A DNA stretch of 64,000 nt from assembly GCF_021155765.1 (NCBI RefSeq), contig NC_060106.1, forward strand, positions 13,356,031 through 13,420,030, written 5' to 3'. Every line of letters starts with the position of its first letter. Within the stretch, counting starts at the first letter, position 1. Made by a program: the position numbers and the translations under genes. A model generated the notes under the pieces. It made no database searches, was not told the DNA's origin, and was given only the letters and a program-made list of their open reading frames with translations. This DNA is from Diprion similis (Eukaryota > Arthropoda > Insecta > Hymenoptera > Diprionidae). Positions 37,301 to 48,987 of this stretch are shown here, piece after piece.

Positions 37301-38594
37301 GATGTCTGAAAAAACAAATAGCTATGAAGAATCTGACACAGACTCAAAGTGTGAATACGAAGACATATTTTCTAAACAAAAAAGCTGTGATGTTAGCCAG
37401 GAGAATATTGCTGGTAAACATATAATTGAAAACCCGAAATTCGAAACTGGGTTTGCTGATCACAGCATCTGTATGGAAAATGTAAATGACTTGTTAGCTC
37501 AACGTATGTCGGAAACCTCAGCGTACGATTATGAATCTGAGAAAGATTTCACTAATTTCAACGCATCTGATAAAACTCGACTATTTCATCAATCTCTGTA
37601 CAACAGAATTACAACAGGGCGTAATTACATTGCTCACAAACTCGGCGAGTCTAGTTTTGAAGGGGGAGATAGTAGTTTTCCTAAATATGACAATACAGAA
37701 GGTAGATTACACAATTCTGGGAATGATTCCAATGTGCACTTCTTAGGTAGAGTAAAGAGTCCGGTGCTTAACGCTAAGGATATATTCGAATCAAGTTATG
37801 AAAATAAAGAAAGTTTGTTTGGTTTGGGAAACGACGGAGCAAGAATTATGGATGCATCTGGTTATGACAGTAGTGAATCAAGCTATCTTCAACTCGATAC
37901 TGCTGAATTGCAAACAGTTAGTGGAGCAGAACCACAGTTACAAGTTCTTGGGCGTGTTCGTAGCCCAATCCTTAGTACGAAAGATATTTTTCATGTCGAT
38001 AACCAGGAATCTAATGCATTTAAACCGTCTTCTTCGAGCAGACTAGAAGAACTTGGTATCGAGCAAAAAATTAAAATACTTGGGCGTGTTAAGAGCCCTG
38101 TTTTAGCCACAGATAATTACAATTTCGAAAAAGAACACGCTTTGTATAATCCAACTCCTTCTGACGCTGCCTTCTTTGAGAAACAAATAAAAATCTTAGG
38201 CAGGGTTACAAGTCCGGTTCTTTCATCGGAAGAGTATAGTTATGACAAGGAAGATATATTGTACCGTCCAAATTTTCCAGTCAACGACACTCGTTTGGAT
38301 AAGCATATTCAAATTTTGGGTAAGGTACAAAAAAGTCCACCAAAAGATAAAAAGAATGTACAGCCCATCATTTCTAATCCCCCTAAAAAGACGACAGTAA
38401 AAACACGTTGCTTCCACTGCCATAAGCGCCTAAATATTACTAACATCTACAATTGTCGTTGTGGAAATCTATTTTGCTCGGCCCACAGGTATTCCGAAGT
38501 TCACGGTTGCAATTACGACTATAAAACAGCAGGTAGAAAATTCCTTGAGCAAAACAATCCGTTAGTTACAGCCCCCAAGTTGCCTAAGATATAA
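34356..38594 (+). CDS. ZFAND4: AN1-type zinc finger and ubiquitin-like domain protein (ZFAND4)
   Basis: Five coding exons: 34356-34530, 35528-35729, 35917-36066, 36144-36261, 36360-38594; 959 residues (vertebrate homologue about 730). Residues 25-100 form a ubiquitin-like domain of ubiquitin length ending MRGG, followed by PISTRR as in the family. The C-terminal 61 residues form an AN1 zinc finger with C899, C902, C914, C916, C921, H924, H930 and C932, ending APKLPKI as in vertebrate ZFAND4. Between them lies a long, probably disordered region with a tandem pair of GSEM-containing units (about 36,719-36,795) and five LGRV-SPVL-type repeats (about 37.74-38.34 kb). The start is the first ATG before the domain. 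The exon 4 donor is weak (GTTTCT). Poly(A) signals AATAAA lie near 38,999 and 39,020. The exact function of the family is poorly defined; AN1 plus Ubl suggests a ubiquitin-related role (inference). Confidence 0.93.
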
Positions 38595-40198
38595 ATGCAC
38601 GTTATTTTCTGCACAATTATGAAATTAATTCGTTATTTGTTCTTTTTTTTTCTTTTTAACCCCATCTGCTATTGGTACGTTACATTATACGCAAGAGTTA
38701 TGTTTGGTGAAAAATTATTAAATGTACCAAGGGTGATATGTGTTGATAATGTATGTAACTATAAAAAAAAAAATTGAAAAAATCGAATTAAAAAAAAAAT
38801 AATAATAATAATACCTAGTGCTAGGTTTTGTTTCCTCCTATTGTGCGGAATAGTTACTAAAACATTCTATTAGTGTCATCCATGCATTAGCTGATAATTT
38901 TGACAAAATGGATTCGCTAAATTGACTAAAAAGTTGATTTCTTGGCTAGCATAATTTGAAACAAAGTTTCGTTAAAATTAGACCTTAGAATTATTTTCAA
39001 TAAATGCCTTGTAAATTATAATAAAGAATACTAAAAATTATCCAGCAACAATCAGTAGATTATATGTAAGAATATTAAATGCACGAAGATTTCGATGTTT
39101 AATATCGACGTTTATTCTAATTTGATTTACGAGCGTCACCGCATAGCTCATCCAATTAACTCGTGCATTCGAAAATTCCTATGTCCTGTTATAATGGCAT
39201 TTGTATTAATTCTACGGATTTGTAAAAAAAAAAGTAATAATATTAATAAAACAATAAAAATTTCGTTTAAGGGTGATAATGATGCTTGAACGCACCTTTT
39301 GTAATAACATGCTTAGAATCCCATATATATATATATCTATATATCACACATACCTATATAAACGTATATATTTTTATTAATTCAATTAGCAACGTATTCA
39401 GCTAACTTATTTTCCTTACATAATATAACGTTGCACGATGTATTTAAGAACAAATTTTCACTTGTTACTGTTACGAAAATTTGACTAATACAAAATATTG
39501 CGATTATAGCAGTCATTTTTACGCCATTTTCTTATAAATTCGCCCGAAAAAAATCATGTTCACAATTTTACAACAATGCTCTGAACATTTTTCTCTGATT
39601 CTCGGTTTCATGATTAATACTTTTTTACTTCAACTATGAATAACAAATATGATAAGTATCTGATATTTATATATTAGATATATTTGCTAGACAACAAACG
39701 TAAACAAAATGTACTTCATTTGTATGTTTTAGTTAAATAAATGATAAACTTGGTAACATCATTTTCTTGGGCTATCACAAGACTTCCTATTTGTTTTATA
39801 ATTTCCAAGTTTGTATTTCGTTTCGTAAAACATTCTTACCTCATAAAGTTGAAAAAATAATGTCGAAACGCGAAATAATGCAAGTAACACATGTCAGAAC
39901 CCCGCACCCTTTACACCCTGCAGGGGGATTTATTTACTGATTGTGTGAACAAAACTTGAACATTTCATACTTTACTATTTAAAAAAAACAACATTTCCAT
40001 TGTTCCAATTAGTAACGCAAATTATGCTCGAATTTGGGAATTGCTGCTCATAAGAACAACGTTGCTTTGAAAAAATCAAGCAGGAGAGCCCATCGGTCCA
40101 ATATTAGTGGAACCATTTGAAATCGGACATAAATTCATTCTTATACTTCAACCTTTATTATTAATTTCATTATCTTTTGGTTTATGCCAACTTGGAGA
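38595..40198. other. Tail-to-tail interval between ZFAND4 and DDX10
   Basis: Non-coding and very AT-rich. It holds the ZFAND4 3' untranslated region with AATAAA at 38,999 and 39,020, an A/AAT microsatellite at about 38,781-38,813, a TA tract near 39,323-39,350, and at 40,154-40,159 the reverse complement of AATAAA serving DDX10. No gene seen. Confidence 0.7.
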
Positions 40199-43100
40199 TT
40201 ACCGATTTTTTAAAAGTTGTAAGGCAAGTTCTTCATCTTCGAGTAAACTTAGACCAGCCTTCTTATCCAACAATTTAGCCTTTTTGCTATTTTTCTTTCC
40301 GTTTATTTCTTCAGTATCTAACAACTTTCGCTTGCGTATTCTGCGAAAAAAATTTATCTTCAAAAACGAGACATTTAAATGCAATTTTAAAATCGAATTA
40401 TCATTCATTACCTGTCAAATTCATCAGAATCTTCACTAGCATTATCGGATTCAACAGCATCGCTATCCTCGCGTTTGCCATAAATTTTATCTGGATCTGG
40501 CAACCAGGACAGGTCTGGCTCGTTTTCATCGCTACTACCATGACTATCTCCTTCATCTTCTGCGTCCTCTCCTTGTTCTGCCTCCTCGTGAATCTTCTTT
40601 CTGCTAGCTTTTAGTTTCTGCTTCTCTTCCCGATGTTTTGCTCTTATTCTTTCTTTGAACCGTTCTTTATCAAAACGATCCTCCTCACGTAGTATCGCCT
40701 TTGCTTTTTCAATATCAATCCCAGAGCTCTCTTCATTTTCATATTCACGTGCTATCTCAGACATTTTAGATTTTGTAGGGTTTACAATTACCTATAAATA
40801 TACATTCATTATTGTTTCCAGCAAATTTATTCCTACAATCTGCAAATTATGCGTCTGACATGATGCTGAATTTAACTTAAGATGTTATAAAAATCGAAAA
40901 TGTTTTCAAAACATGTGCCATTTCATCAACTCTCAATAAAAATTGGATGTAAAAATGTATAATGTAAATAATATACATATATGAAATACATTTACCTGGC
41001 CCTCGTCATCAAAAGTAGTTTTTTTATTCGCAACTATTTTTTTCTTGAGAATTTTCTTAGCTATTGCAGCTTTTGTGATAGCTTTTTTCTTGGATATACT
41101 CAAATTGTCTATGTTTTCAATAGAGTTTTCTTCCACATGATCATTCAGAGAACCAGCACCATCTTGGATGTATATGTCTCGCCGTTTGACAGTTAGAATA
41201 TTTTCGTCACTGTCACTATCCTCTATAAATAGCACATAAAATAGAACTTCACATACAAAGGAAAGTTTATTCAGATAGAATCAAATGAATCCATTATTTA
41301 AAGAACAGAATATCTTCAAAAACTGACTCACTTGTACCCCTCTAAATGTAAAATCTAAAAATATTTTACATGTATACTCAGATGTATCCTACAAATTTCG
41401 AACAGCTTATACCTATAAATATAAAAAAACAACTCGCCATTGCCAAAAAATGTGTCGCTTCGATCCCTTGAATCAGTAGCATGATATTCATTGTCACTAT
41501 TCTCATGTGGCTCATCGCCGCTGGTACTATTTACAGAACCTTTATCATCATCACTATCTGATTCGATGTCATAATTACTTAGTTTTTGTGACATTTCGGA
41601 ATTTGTAGAATCGGTTAATTTACTGAGTTTTTTCGCACGTTGACTTTCTTTTGCTTTATTGATTTTTTGAAGAAATCGAATCCTGGGTGGTATTGCCAAT
41701 CCCAATGATCTATGAAGTGTATACATCACATAATAAATGAATAGGTCTTGGAATGTCACTGAGAACGCACGGAATAATCACATTTACATTACAACGTACA
41801 AAATAATAGGTATGACCTCATATCATACAAAACTTACTTGGCGTAAGCATCCGTATTTAGCTGATGCACATCGAATATACTCTTGTCTTTCATAAGGAAA
41901 ACGGATTTTACATAAGCAACAAAGGCTCTTTGAGCTGTCTCTTTCAGAGCCACGTCTCTAGCAAGTAATGCTTCCATCTTTCTATGCGGGGACTGTAGTT
42001 TATTCGGATTGATTCTGAAACAAATATTCACATATTATACCTTTACCAATTTCTTATATACCAAAATTCTTAACTATAAATATAAGGTAATAATCTAAAT
42101 AATGATTGCGATTGATAGAAAAGAACATGAGGACATATTACAATGTTGAGAAGCTACTCAATTTTAGAATCTGTACAAGTGTAAATTCAGTTACTTGATA
42201 ACATTAATAGGAACTTTATGTTCCTGCAGCTGCTCAATCATATTGATCTCACTTGGTAGTAAAACAAGTAATGATTCTCCACCTCGCTGGAATCTGGCAG
42301 TTCTGCCTGCTCGATGTATATAAGCATTGACATCTTCTGGACAATCCATTTGCACCACCCAATTCACCGCTGGGAAATCTAAGTTTATTATAATTTTGAG
42401 TATAAAATTTTTGCGACTGAATAAAAAAAAATTATAATCATGTATATGATGGATGGTACTCCAAATATACCTGAAGAAGTTAGTAAATATGACACTTAAC
42501 TTCCCAGGTAAATTACCATAATTTATCTAACTGATTGATAATTCATGAAACAAATTACCTAATCCTCTGGCGGCAATGTCAGTAGCAAAAAGTACAGCAT
42601 GTTGTTTTTTGCAAAATGCTTCATAAATAGCCATTCGTTTCAACTGGTGAAGTGTACCATATAATGCGAGCAGACTTACTCCTGGTTTTAAACGGCAAAA
42701 CATATCATTCACATATTTGACCTAGAAAACATTCAAACGTCATACTCGTGCTCAATAATCGCAAGTGATGGATTTATCATGTAGAAACTATTACCTGTTT
42801 GCAGCTGGAGAAAAATACAAGTATTTTTTGCCGCAAATGATTTCTAACAAAAGACCATAACATTGACATTTTATCCTCCAAATTGCAGACAACGTAACTC
42901 TGTTGTAAACGTTCTGGTGTCTTATGTGTGGCATGTTCATGAACAGATACATACATTGGATCATGTAAACTCAATCTGGCCAAATCCTTGACTGACCTAT
43001 TGTGAGTTTGGTATGGTTAGAGTACGTTAAAAAAGCTTTTGGTAGGTAGCAATGTAATATCTGTTCAGTTGCAATATGAGATACACACTTAGTTTGCGTT

Positions 43101-44464
43101 GCTGAAAATAAAAGTGTTATCCGTTGAGATGGCAGATTTTCAATAATGCTATTCATTGTCTGCTCAAATCCCATATCTAAACATCGATCAGCTTCATCAA
43201 GAACTAATACCTAAAACAAACAGGGTATAAAGATAATTGGTTAGGGCAATTCCATTTTGTAAATCTCACACAGTCGTTCAATTTTTAATGATTTAATTTC
43301 TCCAATAAGCAGTAAAGGTAATAATGAGGTAAGTAGAAAAAAAATCGGAATATTTTAAGATGTGTTTTCCCAGAGCCAATTCCAGATCAATACTACTCTT
43401 TAAATTCAAATACGAGCCATTACATTTTGATATTTCACTTATGCTTTACGACTCAAATTCTTATTCAGAATAAGAAAAACAAGAACAAAAGAAGTAGAAT
43501 TGTCACATTATTGAATTCCGCCCCTAACCACAATACAGATACAAAATTCGATTATATATCTAAGTAAACTGTCATTGATCCTTTGAATGTACCTGCATAT
43601 TGACACAGTCAAATAATGGATTCTCATCCATATGTTGCAACAATCTACCAGGCGTACAAATGACAATGTTGCACTGATGCATCCGTTTTTTCTCAAAATG
43701 TAGATCTTTACCGCCAATAATAAGACCAGCTGAAAAATCATGGTAACTGCCAACTTTTCTCAAAGTTTCATATATTTGATAAGCCAACTCTCGGGTTGGT
43801 GTGATAACCAGGGCTCCAACAGCATCCAATCGTGTCCATTGTTTACAGTACAAAATCTCTAGAATCTAGTGGCAACAAAATTCATGGTTTGATAAAATCA
43901 TCTGTATTCAATTATATTATAACGATAAAGTATAAATAGAACGAGGCAGTGATTCAGATCTGCTATTGATGTTGACAGTTCATTCACGGCCATCCAAAAT
44001 TGTCGTATATGTATATTCACCGGTATTAAAAAAGCTAATGTTTTTCCACTGCCTGTTTTTGCTGCTCCCAAAATATCAAGGCCACGCAATGCTAAAGCGA
44101 TACTTTGTCGTTGAATTTCCGTTGGCTCAAGGAACTCGTTTACTTTCAAACCTCTTTGAGTTCGCTGCGACAGAGGGAGGTCAGAAAAAGTCTTCACTTT
44201 GGAAATATCAACCTAGATGGGAGGAAAAATTTATAACTATTTGCAATTTTAAACGCTTACTGCCGTTGACAGATCCCAATGCACTCGGCATGCAACAATT
44301 TAATTTCATGCTACAATAGGTTAGGATGTAAACAACAATACTGTACTATTCCTAAAACTGACCGTTTTGTAGGCAGCTTGAAGTTTTTCAATGATCTTCT
44401 CTTCAGGTTCATGTTTTTTCTTGTGGTAAATCTTGACTTTCTTTTTCGTCCCTTTATTCGGCAT
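40199..44464 (-). CDS. DDX10: DEAD-box ATP-dependent RNA helicase DDX10 (Dbp4/Hca4 family)
   Basis: Twelve exons on the minus strand, in transcript order: 44464-44363, 44212-44021, 43865-43593, 43210-43089, 42996-42795, 42721-42559, 42378-42195, 42014-41838, 41709-41438, 41222-40996, 40791-40412, 40340-40199; 811 residues (human about 875). Motifs are intact: Q-motif region FLEPTEIQ (about 61-68), Walker [10 protein letters not shown] (84-92), PTRELA (120-125), DEAD (194-197), SAT (225-227), HRAGRTAR (373-380). DDX10-type downstream motif [13 protein letters not shown] is present, then a highly charged acidic/lysine tail typical of nucleolar proteins. In yeast the orthologue releases U14 snoRNA during 18S rRNA processing. 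The start ATG at 44,464 begins a lysine-rich N-terminus as in homologues. The exon 9 donor fits only as GC (see findings). A poly(A) signal lies 40 bases past the stop. Confidence 0.93.
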
Positions 44465-44779
44465 GGCGAATAATTTACCAAAATTTATCCCTCGACCACA
44501 GTCCTGCACTCAACAATCAGACCACATGGAAGTCGATCATTGATACGTAATTGTCAAGAACCAGAAGTAGTGCGTTGACTGGGTTGACTGATTCAAACAT
44601 TTCGGATTTCGATATTCTTTGTCGCACACATTTTTCACGGCGCAGCCGCGTCTTCTGTACCACATATTCGATGCTCCAATCTTGCCACAAAATTCACATC
44701 AACATTTGAGAGGTTATGTATTGAATCACGTAACAAACATGAAATAAGCTTTATCATTTTTAATGTCACCTAAAGAGAT
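44465..44779. promoter_or_regulatory. Divergent promoter region DDX10 / ALR
   Basis: 315 bases separate the start codons of DDX10 (minus) and ALR (plus), so both 5' untranslated regions and promoters must share this interval unless upstream exons exist. No TATA box is evident; a small CpG-containing patch (GGCGCAGCCGCG, about 44,639-44,650) lies inside. Its role as a shared bidirectional promoter is inferred from geometry only. Confidence 0.5.
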
Positions 44780-46029
44780 ATGGTTTTAGACAAGCCCTGT
44801 AGAACTTGTACAGATTTTAAAACATGGGCAAAATTACAGAAGGAAACATTCGATTCAGAACAAGTAAGATTGTTTTCTTATAGTTTAAATAATTTACATA
44901 CGACAATCTTAAATGATCCATCATGTCACCTAGAGCAGGCGGTTTAGTAATTAAAATTTCAATTCAATGCATAATTGTTATTGCTGTACAAGTGGACATT
45001 TTTTACCTACTATTTCAAATAACTAACCACTAACAAATTATCTATTTGCACTACAAAGTGAACCTTAACTGGACACCCCGGATACTCCAAACACGCCAAA
45101 GGTTTAATTATCCCGAAATTTTCACAAAAAATTGGAGTGTTGAAACGATTATTCAAGGCACGCTCCAATTGCATAACAAATTACTGGTCTCTATTATACC
45201 TGCGCTGCAGTTTAAATAACTGTATTCTATCACTATCGAGAACCACTACACACAAAAAATACGAACCACGCTGTCAGTGTCGGTCACTCTCAGAGATTTC
45301 GTTTCCAAAAAATTTGTTTGCTCAGGAAACTTGTTCGGACAATAATTTCTTCCAAACATTCGTGACACGCGCGTGTTTGATATATTTAGATCGTCCCGTG
45401 TAGGTTCAGTCTGTAGTGCAAATAAGCATAGCAAATAATCAACCATTTTACTCGGTTTACCAACAGTATGGATTAAGGATTAAATCAATCCACACGAAAG
45501 AAAGTATATTTACAAATGTTCATTCTGCTGCACAGATTTTTTGTTCATTTAATACGATATGCCGTTGAATCAAATTCTAATTGTTATTCTTGGTTCTTTC
45601 TTATTTGCATAGAAAACACAACAAAAAGTGAAAGATCCTCATGGCTCTGCGCAACAGGCAGAGTCTACGGGAGCAACAAATAGGCGCAATGATTGTCCTC
45701 TTGATAAAGATGAGCTAGGTTCTAAAACATGGGCCTTCTTGCATACAATGGCTGCCTACTACCCTGATAAACCAACGAGCGAGCAAAAGACGGATATGAA
45801 GAACTTTTTCACTATATTTTCCAAGTTTTATCCATGTAATACATGCGCAGAGGATTTGCAGGTGCAACTGAGAAAGTCACCACCAGAAACTGAATCCCAG
45901 CATCACCTGAGCCAATGGCTTTGCAATATACACAATCAAGTAAATGAAAAATTAGGAAAGCCTTCCTTCGATTGTAACTTGGTTAATCAAAGATGGCGAG
46001 ATGGATGGTTGGATGGTTCTTGTGACTGA
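44780..46029 (+). CDS. GFER: Augmenter of liver regeneration, FAD-linked sulfhydryl oxidase (Erv1/ALR)
   Basis: Two exons, 44780-44863 and 45613-46029, joined in phase 0; 166 residues. The short first exon encodes the family's KPCRTC shuttle-type cysteine pair (C7, C10) followed by DFKTWAK, as in human ALR. Exon 2 holds the Erv/ALR domain: [13 protein letters not shown], the active-site YPCNTC (C103, C106), the FAD-contacting [11 protein letters not shown] segment, structural cysteines C132 and C149, and the C-terminal [11 protein letters not shown] characteristic of ALR. The enzyme reoxidises Mia40 in the mitochondrial intermembrane space and passes electrons to cytochrome c or oxygen (established for the family). 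No long N-terminal extension is encoded. A small upstream frame overlaps the start (see findings). Confidence 0.95.
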
Positions 46030-47533
46030 ACAAATTACACATGGCAATTAAGTCTTGTGAACTTGGTGCAAAACGTTACTATCATTAAAACAATATTGAA
46101 ACAGCCTTGAGAAAAGACTTTAAGCTGATTAATAACAGAAATTCAGAATTTTTACTCTCAAGTCATTGAAGCAATTCATCGGAATTTCATGACTATAAGT
46201 ATGTAATGAGAAATGATCAAGGTACAAGAAAAATTTTCATTTGAAATCTTAGCATTTCTAGTAAGTTACACTTATTTGGCTATGGATTAAGCTTCTTGTT
46301 CATTCTTAGTGTGAACTGATACAAGAAAAGCAATATAGACTGATAAGGGAAATAATCAAACCAAGGTTCCCATGATAAATCATGAAACTTGCATTTAGAA
46401 AATTTTGTGTCTTCAATGTATCTAGGTATGAAATTATTAATATGATATCTAATAGTCAAGTACCATAACAGTATTCACATATTTTACTTTAAACAAGTTG
46501 AGCTATTTACTCTGGATTTTTGTTATTTCACTTGTCTACAATTTAAAAAGATTTCAACCTTTGTGCATTTTTACCTCGTTAGATATATTATCCTGCCTGG
46601 ATTTGACATTACTTTTCCTTATTTTCTATGCTCATTTCATTGGAAAATCTCAATTCCGATTTTGAAGAAACAACAGAATTTGATTGCGATGCAATCAGTA
46701 TGAACAAAAATGATGAAATAACGTCAGCAGTCATAAGAAATTTTTAGAGAAGTCTTTAAGGGAAGTTAGTTGTGAAAATTAACAAAAACAATTATGGAAT
46801 TAAACCACTACAGAGACTTAAGTCCTCTGGTATAATTAAAATTTGGTGAGTTTCAATTGTAGTATGCTATTTATAGAAGACGTGCTTCATGTGATTAGTA
46901 TCACGAACGAGATGAGAGTTTAACTGTGGTCACTACACTGTACACTGTACATATACATGTAATAATGTTAATACATGTACATTGTTCTTGTTAATTGTGT
47001 ACATAGTGAAATATGTATAGCATCTGATGTTCTAGTTTGCAATAAAACTGAACCAAGTAATAAAAAAGGTGGATTACTTCTTCTTTCAAGCAATTTTTTC
47101 TTCAGAGGGTAAATGCCAAAATTGCGAAAATAGAAAAATAGACCCATTAATTAAGGAAAAAGGAAGAGACAAACATGAGCAGCCTGTCTTAGTCAATGGT
47201 TTATATCGTTTATAATGAGGAAAATGTTGTCACGGATACTATCACATTGTAGCGACAGCTCCACTTTCGACAAAAATAGCGTCCGGCGATTGGCTCTAGA
47301 TTACCATCTGGGTGAGGGTATTTCCAACGCAGCCAATCGCGGGATGCTATTTTCGTCACAAACGCGACTGCCGCTAGAATGTAATAATTGGTAATGGTAC
47401 CCTAAGGCGTCGGATACCTTGCAGGCAGTCAACGTGCTTACCATGTTTAGGTTATAAATCTTGACAAATTCGTGGTTCGGATAAACGTGTGTCAAGCTTA
47501 TTTTTCAACATTTCTATACAAATCCGGACTACA
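46030..47533. other. Interval between ALR and RRP7A
   Basis: AT-rich non-coding DNA. It contains the ALR 3' flank (AATAAA at 47,041, about 1 kb past the stop, with no nearer canonical signal clearly seen) and, at 47,244-47,382, a foldback inverted repeat listed separately, followed by the RRP7A 5' region. No open frame of note. Confidence 0.65.
47244..47382. repeat. Foldback inverted repeat with paired CCAAT palindrome
   Basis: Two 52-base arms, 47,244-47,295 and 47,331-47,382, are inverted copies that align without gaps at roughly 75-80% identity. The innermost 10 bases are exact (GCGATTGGCT against AGCCAATCGC), and the stretch AAAATAGC-TCC-CGATTGGCT is nearly identical in both. The loop is 35 bases. 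The left arm begins ACATTGTAGC; the right arm, read on the minus strand, begins ACATTCTAGC. It sits about 150-290 bases upstream of the RRP7A start codon. It could be a small MITE or a duplicated promoter element with two opposed CCAAT boxes. Confidence 0.65.
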
Positions 47534-48617
47534 ATGACAGTGAACAAGCAAATGACTAACGGATATAAAGGTATTACAAGCACAGTATGCATATAACAGT
47601 CACATAATAATTCGTGTTATTTAAATTTAAATTATTTACAATTCTCCACAGTGTTTTGGATTCGATACGGGGAGCCAAATTCAGAACGGCATCAAATATT
47701 CGTAAAGGAGCACTCTTTGAGGAAACAGGAGCCCCAATACCCGAAGGGACGTACACTGTTCATACTAAATATTCCACCTTACATCGGCGCTGATAGTATT
47801 AAGAATGCATTTGCAGAGACATGCGGCCCTGTCATATCTGTGACATTTGCAGCAAGACATGAAGAATCTCAAAACGGATTCAAAGTCTGCTACATTGTCT
47901 TTGAGAAAGAAACTGGATTAGACAAAGCTTTATTATTGCCTGAAAATTATGTCCTACTGTTGAACTCTACAGAAGATTCTATCACCGGTATGATAAGTAA
48001 GTTGAATATTTCGTACGGACATGAACTATATTGCTAATTCTGAAAATATATTTTTGTTACTAGAATATCCACAGTACACAATAAATGAATTTCATTTACC
48101 TCGATTTCTCATTATTTAGAATGGTGCAAACAGTATAACAACTCTGTATGTGATGAGGAAAAGACTCAAGAGGAAATTCAGGAATACATGCGTGGCTACG
48201 ACCAGCGTGTTGCTCATAGATTAATGGAAGAGAGCGCAAAAGCAGAGAACAGAGGTGATCCAGATGGGTGGACTGTTGTTACTGGCACAAAAAAGCGAGG
48301 CCAACGTGCATTGATACGAAAAGAATCAGCCATTGGAAAGGTTCGACAAAAACAGGCCAAGAGTAATGAAAAGAAGCAGTTGCTCAACTTTTATACCTTC
48401 CAAATTCGTGAATCGAAAAAACAAAGTAAGTTAACTTTACTACACACTCCACAAAGTGCATATTTGCTGTTGGCACGTTGAAGAAGTTCTGTCAAACAAC
48501 AATAAATTGTGTAATTTTGTAATTATTACAGATTTAGCGGAGCTACGCAAGAAATTTGAGCAGGATAAAGAGAAATTGCAACAGCTCAAAATTAAGAGAA
48601 CTTTTAAACCGTTTTAA
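47534..48617 (+). CDS. RRP7A: Ribosomal RNA-processing protein 7 homologue (RRP7A)
   Basis: Four exons: 47534-47570, 47652-47996, 48120-48425, 48532-48617; 257 residues (human 280). The N-terminal half carries an RNA-recognition-like fold beginning at RTLFILNIPPYIGADSIKNA, with a second strand CYIVFEKETGLDKAL. The C-terminal third is the Rrp7 domain: MRGYDQRVAHRL, DPDGWTVVT, then FYTFQIRESKKQ, a coiled, lysine-rich helix LRKKFEQDKEKLQQLK, and terminal RTFKPF. Rrp7 is an SSU-processome (UTP-C/CURI) component needed for 40S assembly (established for yeast). All splice junctions are phase 1. A poly(A) signal AATAAA lies at 48,653, 36 bases past the stop. It lies tail-to-tail with INTS15. Confidence 0.93.
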
Positions 48618-48987
48618 GTGGATTTTTGGCAATCAGTGCTGTACAAATTGTGAATAAATTTATGCTACAATAAAAACGATTCGATAAAGAATTCAATGCT
48701 AGCTTCACATAATCTTCATATAAATCCTTCCACAAATCGTATACGTGAGTTTAGACTCTTGGCATTTTCTGCAGTCAGTCTCAGAACTTTCCAGGTGAGA
48801 TGCATTTTATTTAACGATCCACTTTCTGTTCTAGGGCAAAGTCAGTGTAAGATGTGATGACATTTAGATTTTAAAAAAGTCATTGAGTAATACGAATGAA
48901 AATTATTGCTGTAAAATACGTAATATATACATACATCTTACAATTGTGAACTGTACAATATTCAAATTATATTGGCATTTCTTGAAG
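48618..48987. other. Tail-to-tail interval RRP7A / INTS15
   Basis: 370 non-coding bases holding both 3' untranslated regions. A plus-strand AATAAA at 48,653 serves RRP7A. A minus-strand AATAAA (48,811-48,806) lies about 180 bases past the INTS15 stop. Nothing else seen. Confidence 0.7.

Noticed and set aside
41355-41437. Continuation of DDX10 exon 9 into [14 protein letters not shown]
   Set aside because: Hydrophobic and unlike the acidic DDX10 tail; donors there fail the phase test or give an unlikely sequence, so it is treated as intron.
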